64,000 nucleotides of DNA, from the NCBI RefSeq assembly GCF_003063355.1, contig NZ_NESH01000007.1, forward strand, positions 62,001-126,000. The letters are read 5' to 3'. The notes below the pieces were generated by a model. The model saw nothing but the letters and a program-made list of their open reading frames with translations. It searched no databases and was not told where the DNA came from. Made by a program: the position numbers and the translations under genes. Below, one piece after another: positions 1-8,942 of this stretch. Position 1 is the first letter of the stretch, and every line of letters starts with the position of its first letter. Source of the DNA: Limnohabitans sp. Bal53. Lineage in GTDB: Bacteria > Pseudomonadota > Gammaproteobacteria > Burkholderiales > Burkholderiaceae_C.

Positions 1-779
1 AAAGCCAGCGCCAGGCCACCGCTTCGTGGGACTACGCCATCACGCGCCAGAAAAACCGCACAAAACTGTTGCTGCTGGACATGGATGGCACGGTGACCAC
101 CAGCCGCTTCGCCACCTTGCTGGCGCAGGCCACAGGCCAGGTCGATGAGCTGAACAAGCACCTGGATGCTGCCAACCCAGACGCGCTCACACGCAGCGCC
201 AACATCGCGCAAATTTTCCGATTTGTGCACCGCCAAAAATTCGAAGCCGTGGCCAAGGCCATGCCCATCCGGCCGGGCGTGATCGAGTGCGTGAAGGCCT
301 TCAAGAGGGCCGGTTTCATGGTGGGCGTGGTGTCCGACAGTTATTTTGTCGCTGCAGAAGTGCTGCGCAAACGCATCTTTGCCGACTTCGCGCTGGCGCA
401 CACGGTGCAGTTTCAAGGCGATGTGTGCACAGGCGAATTGAGCATCAACAGCGCCTTTTTGCCCGACCCGAACGCGACAGAACCGGCCGCCGCCCGCATC
501 GGCATTTCCAAGCACCATGTGCTGGTGCAATTTCGCTGCGAAGACATTCAGCCGCGCTTTGACACCATCTGGGCCATGGGCGACAACGACAACGACGTGG
601 ACATGCTCAGTCAAGCCGACCGGGCCTGGATGATTGAGCCCAAATCACCCCGCCTCAAAACCATCGCGGGGGTGACCGAGATCACGCACTTTGACGAACT
701 GACGGCGGCGCTGACGCTCGCCATGCAAGAAGATGCGGCCCAAGCTGACAAAGGTCAGTCAGCAAGCAACTGGCCTTGA
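1..779 (+). CDS. HAD-IB family phosphatase (SerB-like), 5' end outside window
   Basis: A haloacid-dehalogenase-fold phosphatase. The open frame continues upstream to the window edge, so the N-terminus is missing; codons before the DMDGT motif (around base 78) read ASWDYAITRQKNRTK and are clearly coding. Visible motifs are LLDMDGTV (nucleophile Asp and general acid Asp), GVVSDSYF (motif II Ser region) and GDNDNDVDML (motif IV acidic pair), as in phosphoserine-phosphatase-like HAD-IB enzymes. The C-terminal 20 residues are Ala/Gln rich and look unconserved. It converges on the HMG-CoA lyase gene. The substrate cannot be read from sequence; phosphoserine phosphatase is possible but unproven because the N-terminal domain is not visible. 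Confidence 0.85.
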   Translation, partial: SQRQATASWDYAITRQKNRTKLLLLDMDGTVTTSRFATLLAQATGQVDELNKHLDAANPDALTRSANIAQIFRFVHRQKFEAVAKAMPIRPGVIECVKAFKRAGFMVGVVSDSYFVAAEVLRKRIFADFALAHTVQFQGDVCTGELSINSAFLPDPNATEPAAARIGISKHHVLVQFRCEDIQPRFDTIWAMGDNDNDVDMLSQADRAWMIEPKSPRLKTIAGVTEITHFDELTAALTLAMQEDAAQADKGQSASNWP

Positions 780-803
780 TGGAGGCCCGAGGGCTTGGGC
801 CTG

Positions 804-902
804 CGTAGGAGCCGACCCGTGGGCTATAGGCGCGGCAAACGTCCTGCGCGTGGGTGCGCTCCTCGTAGGAGCCCACCCCGTGGGCGATGGGCGTGGCACA
901 CG
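804..902. repeat. Two REP-like palindromic units, 60-bp spacing
   Basis: Two related units start at 804 and 864. Both begin CGTAGGAGCC, run into a short GC hairpin (ACCC...GTGGGC) and continue with a similar GGCG-GGCA-ACG tail. Between them GTGCGCTCCT pairs with AGGAGCCCAC. They lie between two convergent genes, the usual REP location. The GTAG foot followed by a hairpin is typical of REPs mobilised by RAYT transposases; no RAYT gene is in the window. Confidence 0.7.
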
Positions 903-918
903 CCCTGTCCCCGCCCAC

Positions 919-1827
919 TCAACCCGCCCGCTTGGTCAACAAGGCCTTGGCCACATTCGAGTTGGGTTGGCGGCCCAAAAAGTCGCTGATGAAGGCCCCC
1001 GCATCCACCAGCTTGTCCAGGTCAATGCCCGTCTCAATGCCCATGCCGTGCAGCATGTACACCACGTCTTCAGTGGCCACGTTGCCCGTGGCACCCTTGG
1101 CATAAGGGCATCCGCCCAAGCCTGCTACCGACGACTGGAAGTTCCACACCCCCATTTGCAGCGCCGCCAGCGTGTTGGCGAGCGCTTGGCCGTAGGTGTC
1201 GTGAAAATGGCCGCAGATGTGGTCGATGTCGAAGTGCTGCAGCGCGGCCTCGATGGCACGCTGCACCTTGAGCGGCGTGCCAGTGCCAATGGTGTCGGCC
1301 ACGTCCACACGCTGCACGCCGATCTGCTTCATCAAACCCGCCAGGTGGGCCACGCTGGCCGGTGAGACTTCGCCCTCATAAGGGCAGCCAACCGTGCAGC
1401 TCATGGCCCCGCGAACGGCAATGCCAGCCGCCAAGGCCGCTTGCACCACGGGCGCAAAACGCTCCATGCTTTCTTCGATCGAGCAGTTGATGTTCTTCTG
1501 GCTGAAGGCTTGGCTGGCGGCACCAAAAACCACGATCTCGTCGGGCTTCGATGCGACTGCTGCCTGAAATCCGACCATGTTGGGCGTGAGCACCGAGTAG
1601 CGCACGCCGGCTTGGCGCGCTATGCCCGCCATCACGACCGCGTTGTCGGCCATCTGCGGCACCCACTTCGGGGACACAAAACTGGTGACCTCGATCTCGG
1701 TGAGGCCCGCCGCCTGCAGGCGGTGCACCAAACCAATTTTGACCTCGGCCGGAACTGGCTGCTTTTCGTTTTGCAAACCGTCACGGGGGCCGACGTCGAT
1801 GAGTTGAACGCGGGAAGGAAGGGTCAT
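919..1827 (-). CDS. liuE: Hydroxymethylglutaryl-CoA lyase
   Basis: Cleaves 3-hydroxy-3-methylglutaryl-CoA to acetoacetate and acetyl-CoA, the last step of leucine/isovalerate breakdown. The protein is 302 aa, normal for the bacterial enzyme. It has the N-terminal VGPRDGLQNE motif (about residues 12-21), the metal-site HFHDTYGQALAN motif, and the family signature with the catalytic Cys (GLGGCPYAKGATGN) near residue 250. The ATG at 1827 is chosen because the conserved N-terminus begins there; an open frame extends further upstream but overlaps the neighbour and has no similarity. It is the distal gene of the minus-strand liu run, 16 bp after the hydroxyacid dehydrogenase gene. Also known as mvaB. 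Confidence 0.95.
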   Translation of the reverse strand: MTLPSRVQLIDVGPRDGLQNEKQPVPAEVKIGLVHRLQAAGLTEIEVTSFVSPKWVPQMADNAVVMAGIARQAGVRYSVLTPNMVGFQAAVASKPDEIVVFGAASQAFSQKNINCSIEESMERFAPVVQAALAAGIAVRGAMSCTVGCPYEGEVSPASVAHLAGLMKQIGVQRVDVADTIGTGTPLKVQRAIEAALQHFDIDHICGHFHDTYGQALANTLAALQMGVWNFQSSVAGLGGCPYAKGATGNVATEDVVYMLHGMGIETGIDLDKLVDAGAFISDFLGRQPNSNVAKALLTKRAG

Positions 1828-1843
1828 GGGATTGTCTGGATGT

Positions 1844-2764
1844 TCAATAACCGCGCTGGTGGTCCACCACGCCACGGATGGGCTCGCCGCGCTGCAGCGC
1901 CTGCATTTTGTCCACGATTTGCGCGATGCTTTCTTCGCGCAGGGTGCGGGCCGAGGTGTGCGGCGTGACGGTGATTTTCGGGTGTTGCCAGAACACATGG
2001 TCGGCGGGCAGTGGCTCGATGCGGAACACGTCCAGCGTGGCCCCGGCCAAGTGCCCGCTGTCGATCAGGGCTAGCAGGTCTTCGTCCACCAGGTGTTTGC
2101 CACGGGCCACGTTGATCACATAACCGCCTTTTTGCAGTTGCGATAGCGTGTCTTTGTTCAAGATGTTTTCGGTCTCTGCCGTGAGCGGCATCAGGTTGAC
2201 CAGCACGCGCGTAGCGGCCAGGAATTCGGGCAGGCTCTGCGCCCCGCTGAAGCAGCGGATGCCGGGCAGGTCTTTGGGACTGCGGCTGTAGCCGTTGACC
2301 GGAAAATCAAACACCTGCAGCGCTTTGGCCACGCGCTCACCCAAAACGCCCAGGCCCATCACGCCCACCGCGAAATCGGCGCGACTGCGGGGTTTGCGGT
2401 AGGACCATTTGCCCGCTTGCGTGTCGGCGTCGTAGCCGTCGAACTCCCGAAAATGCCGGATCACCGCATGGCACACGTATTCGGCCATTTGCACCGACAT
2501 GCCCGCGTCGTCCAGACGCACCACCTTCAGCGCTGGCGGCAGTTTCAGCTGCAGCAAAGCGTCCACACCTGCGCCGATGTTGAACAGGGTTTGCAGACCC
2601 GGTTGTTCGTCGATGAACTGCTGAGGCGGCGCCCACACGATAGCGTGATCGGCGGGAGGTGCGCCAGGTGCCCAAGCAGACACCGAGGCCTCTGGAAAGG
2701 CTTGTTGCAGACCCTGCACCCAGGGCGCGGGGTCGAGCTTGTCAAAGCAAATGGTGATGTTCAT
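1844..2764 (-). CDS. D-isomer 2-hydroxyacid dehydrogenase (GhrA-like)
   Basis: NAD(P)H-dependent reductase of the D-2-hydroxyacid dehydrogenase family, closest in style to glyoxylate/hydroxypyruvate reductase A. The 306-aa protein has the Rossmann motif GVMGLGVLGERVAKAL near residue 140, VINVARGKHLVDE carrying the catalytic Arg region, LDVFRIEPLP with the catalytic Glu, and TPHTSA with the catalytic His near the end. It lies 12 bp downstream of the carboxylase alpha gene and 16 bp before HMG-CoA lyase, so it is co-transcribed with leucine catabolism, although no such enzyme is needed in that pathway. Its role there (2-ketoacid or glyoxylate reduction) is inference. Confidence 0.88.
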   Translation of the reverse strand: MNITICFDKLDPAPWVQGLQQAFPEASVSAWAPGAPPADHAIVWAPPQQFIDEQPGLQTLFNIGAGVDALLQLKLPPALKVVRLDDAGMSVQMAEYVCHAVIRHFREFDGYDADTQAGKWSYRKPRSRADFAVGVMGLGVLGERVAKALQVFDFPVNGYSRSPKDLPGIRCFSGAQSLPEFLAATRVLVNLMPLTAETENILNKDTLSQLQKGGYVINVARGKHLVDEDLLALIDSGHLAGATLDVFRIEPLPADHVFWQHPKITVTPHTSARTLREESIAQIVDKMQALQRGEPIRGVVDHQRGY

Positions 2765-2776
2765 GGCCCGATTTTG

Positions 2777-4786
2777 TCAGCCCAACTTGAGCAGCTCTGC
2801 CCCGTCGGCGACTTGGTCTCCCGGCGCGTACAGCAGCTCGGCCACCACGCCGTCTTTGGGCGCACTGATGGTGTGCTCCATTTTCATGGCTTCCATCACG
2901 GCCAAAGGCTGACCGGCTTTGACCTTGTCGCCCGCCTTGACGGCAAAGGACACCACCTTGCCCGGCATGGGGGCCGTGAGGCGACCGCCTTCTTGCGCAG
3001 CTTCGCCCGCGTGCGCCAGGGGGTCGAGCACGGTAATGCGGGTCGCGCCTTGTGGCGTAAAAATGTGCGCGGTCTCGCCTTGCCAATCGAGTTGACTGAA
3101 GCAGCGGGGCGTGCTGCCCCACTGCACCCAAAGGCCTGCGCCATGGGCGGCAAATGTCAGCACGGCAGCGCTGGCGTTATCGCCTTCCAGTGAAAGACTC
3201 AGAGCGCCGTCGTGCAGGTAGTTCAGACGGGCTGAACGCGGCTGGTCTTGCCAGACAAACTCAAAGCGGCGCTGCGCCAGGCCGTGCGACTGCCAGCCAT
3301 CGCGGCGGCTGAAGGGGTCTGCCCCCTGCAAGGCTTTTTCGGCGTGCAAAGTGTGGGCCACCACGGCGGCCACGGCTGCGGCCAAGCCCACGGTTTCTTG
3401 TTTGAACAGCACAGCGGCTTCGCGCTGGATGAGCGCGGTGTCGAGCTTGGCGGTGGCAAATGCCTCGCTGCGCACCACATGGCGCAAGAACTGCACATTG
3501 GTGTTCAGGCCCACGATGTGGGTTTGCGCCAAAGCCGTGTTCAGCCGGGCCAGCGCTTGCTCGCGGGTGTCGCCGTGCACGATGAGCTTGGCCACCATGG
3601 AGTCGTAAAACGGGCTGATGGTGTCGCCTTCGCGCACGCCGTCGTCGATGCGCACCGTGCTTCTTTCAAAGCTGCTGGCTTGCGGCTTGCGGTAGACCTG
3701 CAAAGTGCCGGTGGCGGGCAAGAAATTGTTGTCGGGGTTCTCGGCGCAAAGGCGCGCCTCGATGGCATGGCCTGTCATGCGGATCTCGTTTTGCTGAAGC
3801 GGCAACGGCTCGCCACTGGCCACACGCAGTTGCCACTCCACCAGATCCAGCCCGGTAATGGCTTCGGTCACCGGGTGCTCGACCTGCAAGCGGGTGTTCA
3901 TCTCCATGAAGAAAAACTTCATGGATTCGGGCTGGTCATACGCCGTTTGTTCAACGATGAACTCCACCGTGCCCGCGCCCACGTAGTTCACCGCCTTGGC
4001 AGCCGCCACAGCGGCCGCGCCCATTTGTGCACGCAGGGCCTCGGTCATGCCGGGGGCGGGGGCTTCTTCGAGCACCTTTTGGTGGCGGCGCTGCACCGAG
4101 CAGTCGCGCTCAAACAGGTACACGCAGTTGCCTTGCGTGTCACCAAACACCTGGATCTCGATGTGGCGCGGGCGCTGCACGTACTTTTCGATCAGCACCG
4201 CGTCGCTGCCAAAGCTGTTGATCGCTTCGCGCTGGCAACTGGCCAAGGCAGCGGCGAAGTCTTCGGACTTTTCCACCACGCGCATGCCTTTGCCACCGCC
4301 ACCTGCACTGGCTTTGATGAGGGCGGGGTAACCGATGCGATCGGCTTCGCGTTGCAGCAGCGCCGGGTCCTGGTCAGTGCCGTGGTAACCGGGTACCAGT
4401 GGCACACCGGCGGCTTCCATCAAACGCTTGGATTCGGCCTTGAGGCCCATCGCCAAAATGGCCGATGCGGGCGGGCCAATGAACACCAGACCTGCAGCGG
4501 CACAGGCCTTGGCAAAGTCTTCGTTCTCGCTCAAAAATCCATAGCCGGGGTGCACGGCCTCAGCACCCGAGTCTTTGGCCGATTGCAAAATGCGCTCCCA
4601 GCGCAAATAGCTGTCCTTGGGGGCCGAGCCGCCGACATGCACGGCTTCGTCACACGCCTGCACATGCTTGGCGCTGGCGTCGGCATCTGAATACACCGCC
4701 ACGGTCTGGATGCCCATTCGGCGCGCAGTAGCGGCCACTCGACAGGCGATTTCGCCACGGTTAGCGATCAAGATTTTTTTGAACAT
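2777..4786 (-). CDS. liuD: Methylcrotonyl-CoA carboxylase, biotin carboxylase/BCCP (alpha) subunit
   Basis: Biotin-carboxylating subunit of 3-methylcrotonyl-CoA carboxylase. The 669-aa protein carries, in order, the biotin carboxylase N domain (KKILIANRGEIACRVA), the ATP-grasp domain (KASAGGGGKGMRVV; MEMNTRLQVEHPVTE near residue 290), a linker domain, and a C-terminal biotinyl domain with the attachment lysine in EAMKMEH about 30 residues from the end. Length and architecture match MccA/LiuD. The same architecture occurs in propionyl- and geranyl-CoA carboxylases; assignment rests on the adjoining liuB, liuC and liuE. The upstream gap contains REP repeats that separate it from liuC. Confidence 0.93.
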   Translation of the reverse strand: MFKKILIANRGEIACRVAATARRMGIQTVAVYSDADASAKHVQACDEAVHVGGSAPKDSYLRWERILQSAKDSGAEAVHPGYGFLSENEDFAKACAAAGLVFIGPPASAILAMGLKAESKRLMEAAGVPLVPGYHGTDQDPALLQREADRIGYPALIKASAGGGGKGMRVVEKSEDFAAALASCQREAINSFGSDAVLIEKYVQRPRHIEIQVFGDTQGNCVYLFERDCSVQRRHQKVLEEAPAPGMTEALRAQMGAAAVAAAKAVNYVGAGTVEFIVEQTAYDQPESMKFFFMEMNTRLQVEHPVTEAITGLDLVEWQLRVASGEPLPLQQNEIRMTGHAIEARLCAENPDNNFLPATGTLQVYRKPQASSFERSTVRIDDGVREGDTISPFYDSMVAKLIVHGDTREQALARLNTALAQTHIVGLNTNVQFLRHVVRSEAFATAKLDTALIQREAAVLFKQETVGLAAAVAAVVAHTLHAEKALQGADPFSRRDGWQSHGLAQRRFEFVWQDQPRSARLNYLHDGALSLSLEGDNASAAVLTFAAHGAGLWVQWGSTPRCFSQLDWQGETAHIFTPQGATRITVLDPLAHAGEAAQEGGRLTAPMPGKVVSFAVKAGDKVKAGQPLAVMEAMKMEHTISAPKDGVVAELLYAPGDQVADGAELLKLG

Positions 4787-4818
4787 TCATAACTCCTTAA
4801 AAGGCTGCAGCCGCAATA

Positions 4819-5113
4819 TGGATCGCTTCGTACCTCGCGATGACGTCAAGGTGCTTGATAACGCCCTCGTACTTAACGACGCATCCCTGGTCCTTAACAC
4901 CGCATTCCCCGTCATTGCGAGCGCAGCGCGGCAATCCATGCCTCGCGGGTCCACTGTGGTTCGCTTCGTGCCTCGCGATGACATCAAGAAGCTTGATAAC
5001 ATCCTGATACTTAACGACGCGTCCCCCGTCATTGCGAGCGCAGCGTGGCAATCCATGCCTCGCGGCTCCACTGTGGATCGCTTCGTGCCTCGCGATGACA
5101 TAAGACTGCTTGA
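4819..5113. repeat. REP/BIME-like palindromic repeat array, 117-bp period
   Basis: The 4787-5133 gap has no gene. It holds about 2.7 copies of a 117-bp unit. GTCATTGCGAGCGCAGCG begins at 4911 and again at 5028; GGATCGCTTCGTACCTCGCG begins near 4820 with near-copies near 4959 and 5076. Each full unit starts with GTCATTGCGAG and about 70 bp later has its near reverse complement CTCGCGATGAC, so a unit can fold into a long imperfect hairpin. This repeat class is common in intergenic DNA of diverse bacteria. It sits inside the liu operon between liuC and liuD and may affect readthrough or mRNA stability (inference). Confidence 0.85.
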
Positions 5114-5133
5114 CAACAAACTTTGGGGCAGCA

Positions 5134-5916
5134 TCACAAGGACCATGACGGTTTGCGTTTTTGCAAAAAGGACTGCACACCCTCTTTGCCTTCAGCGCTG
5201 GCACGGATATCGGCGATGCCTGCCACCGTTTGCGCCACCAACGCGTCGTTGATCTCGCGTTCGGCCACGTCTTGCACCAGCTTTTTACAAGCGCGCACGG
5301 CGTTGGGGCTGGCGTTCACCAGCGCTTGTGTCAGCTCGGCTACTTTGGCGTCCAGCGCATCGGCCATCACCACCTCGTGCACCAGACCGATGCGGTGCGC
5401 ATCGGCTGCATGAAAGCGCTCGGCCGTCAAAAAGTAGCGGTGCGCCGCACGCGCGCCCATGGCACGGATCACATAGGGGCTGATGGTGGCGGGGATCAGC
5501 CCCAGCTTGACCTCACTCAAACAATACTGTGCCGTGTCCACACTCACCGCCATGTCACACGCCGCCACCAGGCCCATGCCGCCCGCGTACACATCGCCTT
5601 GCACGCGGGCGATGGTCGGCTGGGGGCATTCATAAATCGCACGCAGCATGGCGGCCAACTCGCCCGCGTCGGCCAGGTTTTCGTCCCGGGTGTAGTCGGC
5701 CATGCGGCGCATCCAGTTCAAGTCTGCGCCTGCGCAAAAAGCTGGGCCCTCTGCGGCCAGCACCACACAGCGCACTGCGCTGTCTTGGGCCACTGCCAGA
5801 AAAGCGTTTTTCAGCTCGGCGATGACTTCGTCGTTGAACGCGTTGCGGACATCGGGGCGGGACAGTGTGATGGTGTGCACGCCGCCATGGGTTGAAATTT
5901 TCAGTGCTGTGCTCAT
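5134..5916 (-). CDS. liuC: Enoyl-CoA hydratase/isomerase, probable methylglutaconyl-CoA hydratase
   Basis: Crotonase-fold enzyme of 260 aa, by context hydrating 3-methylglutaconyl-CoA to HMG-CoA between the carboxylase and lyase steps. Oxyanion-hole segments are visible at GPAFCAGADLNWM (about residue 65) and GDVYAGGMGLVAACD (about residue 105). The ATG at 5916 overlaps the DinB-like stop as ATGA and gives the usual N-terminus (MSTALKISTHGGVHTITLSRP); a longer in-frame start inside the neighbour is unlikely. Crotonase specificity cannot be read from motifs; liuB and liuD alongside support the assignment. Confidence 0.9.
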   Translation of the reverse strand: MSTALKISTHGGVHTITLSRPDVRNAFNDEVIAELKNAFLAVAQDSAVRCVVLAAEGPAFCAGADLNWMRRMADYTRDENLADAGELAAMLRAIYECPQPTIARVQGDVYAGGMGLVAACDMAVSVDTAQYCLSEVKLGLIPATISPYVIRAMGARAAHRYFLTAERFHAADAHRIGLVHEVVMADALDAKVAELTQALVNASPNAVRACKKLVQDVAEREINDALVAQTVAGIADIRASAEGKEGVQSFLQKRKPSWSL

Positions 5917-6446
5917 GCTTTGGGCGCCTGTTCTGCCAATAGGAAATAAACCATGTCCAGCTCCGGGCAAGGTTGGCCCATGGCGGTGAGCGCCACCGTG
6001 ATCTGGCCACGGTGGTGGGTGGCGTGGTTGAACACATGCGACAAGGTGGCCGCAAACGGCAAGGAAAGGGGGGCACCTTGGCTCGTCCGGTAGTCCAGCT
6101 GGCCATCAAAACGCTCGGCGCTCCAGCTGGCGATCAATGGTGTCCAGTTGGCCGATCCGCCCTTGAGCGCCTGCGCCAGGCGTTCGCGGTGGGGTTCAAC
6201 CTCGGCGTCCAGCGCCAGCACGGGCGATGCGCCTTTGGCAAAACGCGCATACCAAAGCAGGTGCTCGGCCAACAGCATGTGGTTCAGCGTGCCGTGGATG
6301 CTTTTGAAAAACAGGCCCACGTCGCGCCGATAGTCTGAATCGGACACGCGCGAGATCGCCTCAAGAAGGCGGTGCGTGACCCAGACGTGGTAACGCGCTT
6401 GCAGGTTGAAGTGGCTGTGCCAGGTGGATGTGTTCATTGTGGCCAT
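5913..6446 (-). CDS. DinB-family (DUF664-like) four-helix protein
   Basis: A putative metal-binding four-helix-bundle protein of 174-177 aa. The three usual His ligands can be placed at SIHGTLNHMLLAEH (about residues 48-60) and HVFNHATHHRGQ (about residues 135-145). The family includes thiol-dependent S-transferases and proteins of unknown role; the function here is unknown. Start is either 6446 (MATMNTS) or 6437 (MNTSTWH); both overlap the end of vapC. Its stop overlaps the liuC start as ATGA, so translation is probably coupled. Nothing links it chemically to leucine catabolism. Confidence 0.82.
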   Translation of the reverse strand: MATMNTSTWHSHFNLQARYHVWVTHRLLEAISRVSDSDYRRDVGLFFKSIHGTLNHMLLAEHLLWYARFAKGASPVLALDAEVEPHRERLAQALKGGSANWTPLIASWSAERFDGQLDYRTSQGAPLSLPFAATLSHVFNHATHHRGQITVALTAMGQPCPELDMVYFLLAEQAPKA

Positions 6447-6841
6447 GTCTCCAGTCCTCCTAAAGTTTTGAGGAATTCAAAGTCCGCGTCACGGTGCAAC
6501 AGCGTGTGGCCGTGGGTCATGCAATAGCTGGCCAGCAGCACGTCGATGGGACTGTGCACAGTGCGGCCAGATTGGCGCAAGCGTTGATAGAGCGTGGCCG
6601 CCTGCAGGGCGTTCTCGAGGCCACCAATTTCCACCACTTCCAAGTTCAACAGGAGGTCGCGCACTCGGGCCTGGGCACTCGCCGTGGAGAAGCCTCGAAC
6701 CACTTCAAAAATAACCAGATCGGCGACACCAATGTCGGGCGGCCCATCTTCCCCAGTGAGCCAGCGTTCTAACTGTTGGGTCTGTGCGTTGATCGTGCCT
6801 CGAAAATGATCGATCAGCACGCTGGAGTCCACCAAAATCAT
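6434..6841 (-). CDS. vapC: Type II toxin VapC, PIN-domain ribonuclease
   Basis: PIN-domain endoribonuclease toxin of 135 aa. It opens with ILVDSSVLIDHF (first catalytic Asp), has a conserved acidic residue in DLVIFEVVRGF (about residue 45) and ends with LLHRDADFEFLK, which supplies the C-terminal acidic residues. The start overlaps the vapB stop by 4 bp (ATGA), the usual antitoxin-first order. Its 3' end overlaps the beginning of the DinB-like gene. The pair is embedded in a leucine-catabolism transcription unit, so toxin expression may be tied to that operon's readthrough (inference). Confidence 0.92.
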   Translation of the reverse strand: MILVDSSVLIDHFRGTINAQTQQLERWLTGEDGPPDIGVADLVIFEVVRGFSTASAQARVRDLLLNLEVVEIGGLENALQAATLYQRLRQSGRTVHSPIDVLLASYCMTHGHTLLHRDADFEFLKTLGGLETWPQ

Positions 6842-7158
6842 GCTGGCTTGCCTTTCCCACGCAGCTTGGTTTCAGCACCAGCTTGGGATTTCCGAGCCTT
6901 AACAGCGGGCTTGACCGCATAAGTCGCAGCAGGTTCTTGCACAGTCTCTGCAACTTGCCTTTCTTCGCGCGCCTTGGCCCAGGCCTCGTCGGAGTCGTCC
7001 CAAAACAAGGTGCCACGGGCGGCCAACAAAGCTGCATAAGCCTTTTTGCGCTTGAGTAATCGCAAGCCCTCTTCGACCGCGTCCTTCTTGGTCTTGAAAT
7101 CACCCGAGGCCATGACGTCGGCCATGAGCTTGTCGTCGATCACGATGTTGGTGCGCAC
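6838..7158 (-). CDS. vapB: Type II antitoxin VapB
   Basis: Antitoxin partner of the PIN toxin, 106 aa, starting with GTG at 7158. The N-terminal MRTNIVIDDKLMADVMASG resembles the VapB ribbon-helix-helix domain (TNIVID strand followed by helices); the remainder is Lys/Glu rich with a positively charged, probably disordered tail ending KLRGKGKPA. It is longer than many VapB antitoxins (70-80 aa), with roughly 35 extra C-terminal residues after AREERQ. A palindrome directly upstream is the likely autoregulatory operator. Confidence 0.88.
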   Translation of the reverse strand: MRTNIVIDDKLMADVMASGDFKTKKDAVEEGLRLLKRKKAYAALLAARGTLFWDDSDEAWAKAREERQVAETVQEPAATYAVKPAVKARKSQAGAETKLRGKGKPA

Positions 7159-7174
7159 TTTGAAACCTCTTGAA

Positions 7175-7202
7175 TGTGTATGGATTTACAAAATCATACA
7201 CA
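7175..7202 (-). promoter_or_regulatory. Probable VapB(C) autoregulatory operator
   Basis: A perfect inverted repeat, TGTGTATG (7175-7182) and CATACACA (7195-7202), separated by a 12-bp AT-rich spacer, sits 16 bp upstream of the vapB GTG and abuts the liuB stop codon. Placement and symmetry are as expected for VapBC self-repression; binding is inferred. Confidence 0.7.
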
Positions 7203-8810
<1,608 letters not shown>

Positions 8811-8942
8811 GTGTCTTCCTTGGCTGCGGCCCCGGGCACACGGTAACCGCTGCGCCTATGGGGCAATGCCTGCCAGCTTAAGACTTGCGCCCGGCCTGAG
8901 GGTGTCAAATGGGTTGCAAATCGTGCCACAATTTCAAGACCC

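Noticed and set aside
4819-5113. CRISPR array
   Set aside because: Only two or three long units without 25-40 bp repeat/spacer structure, no cas genes; palindromic REP-like repeats fit better.
4787-5204. Several overlapping frames translating the repeat array
   Set aside because: Proteins such as ARHEAIHSG repeats are translations of palindromic repeats, not genes.
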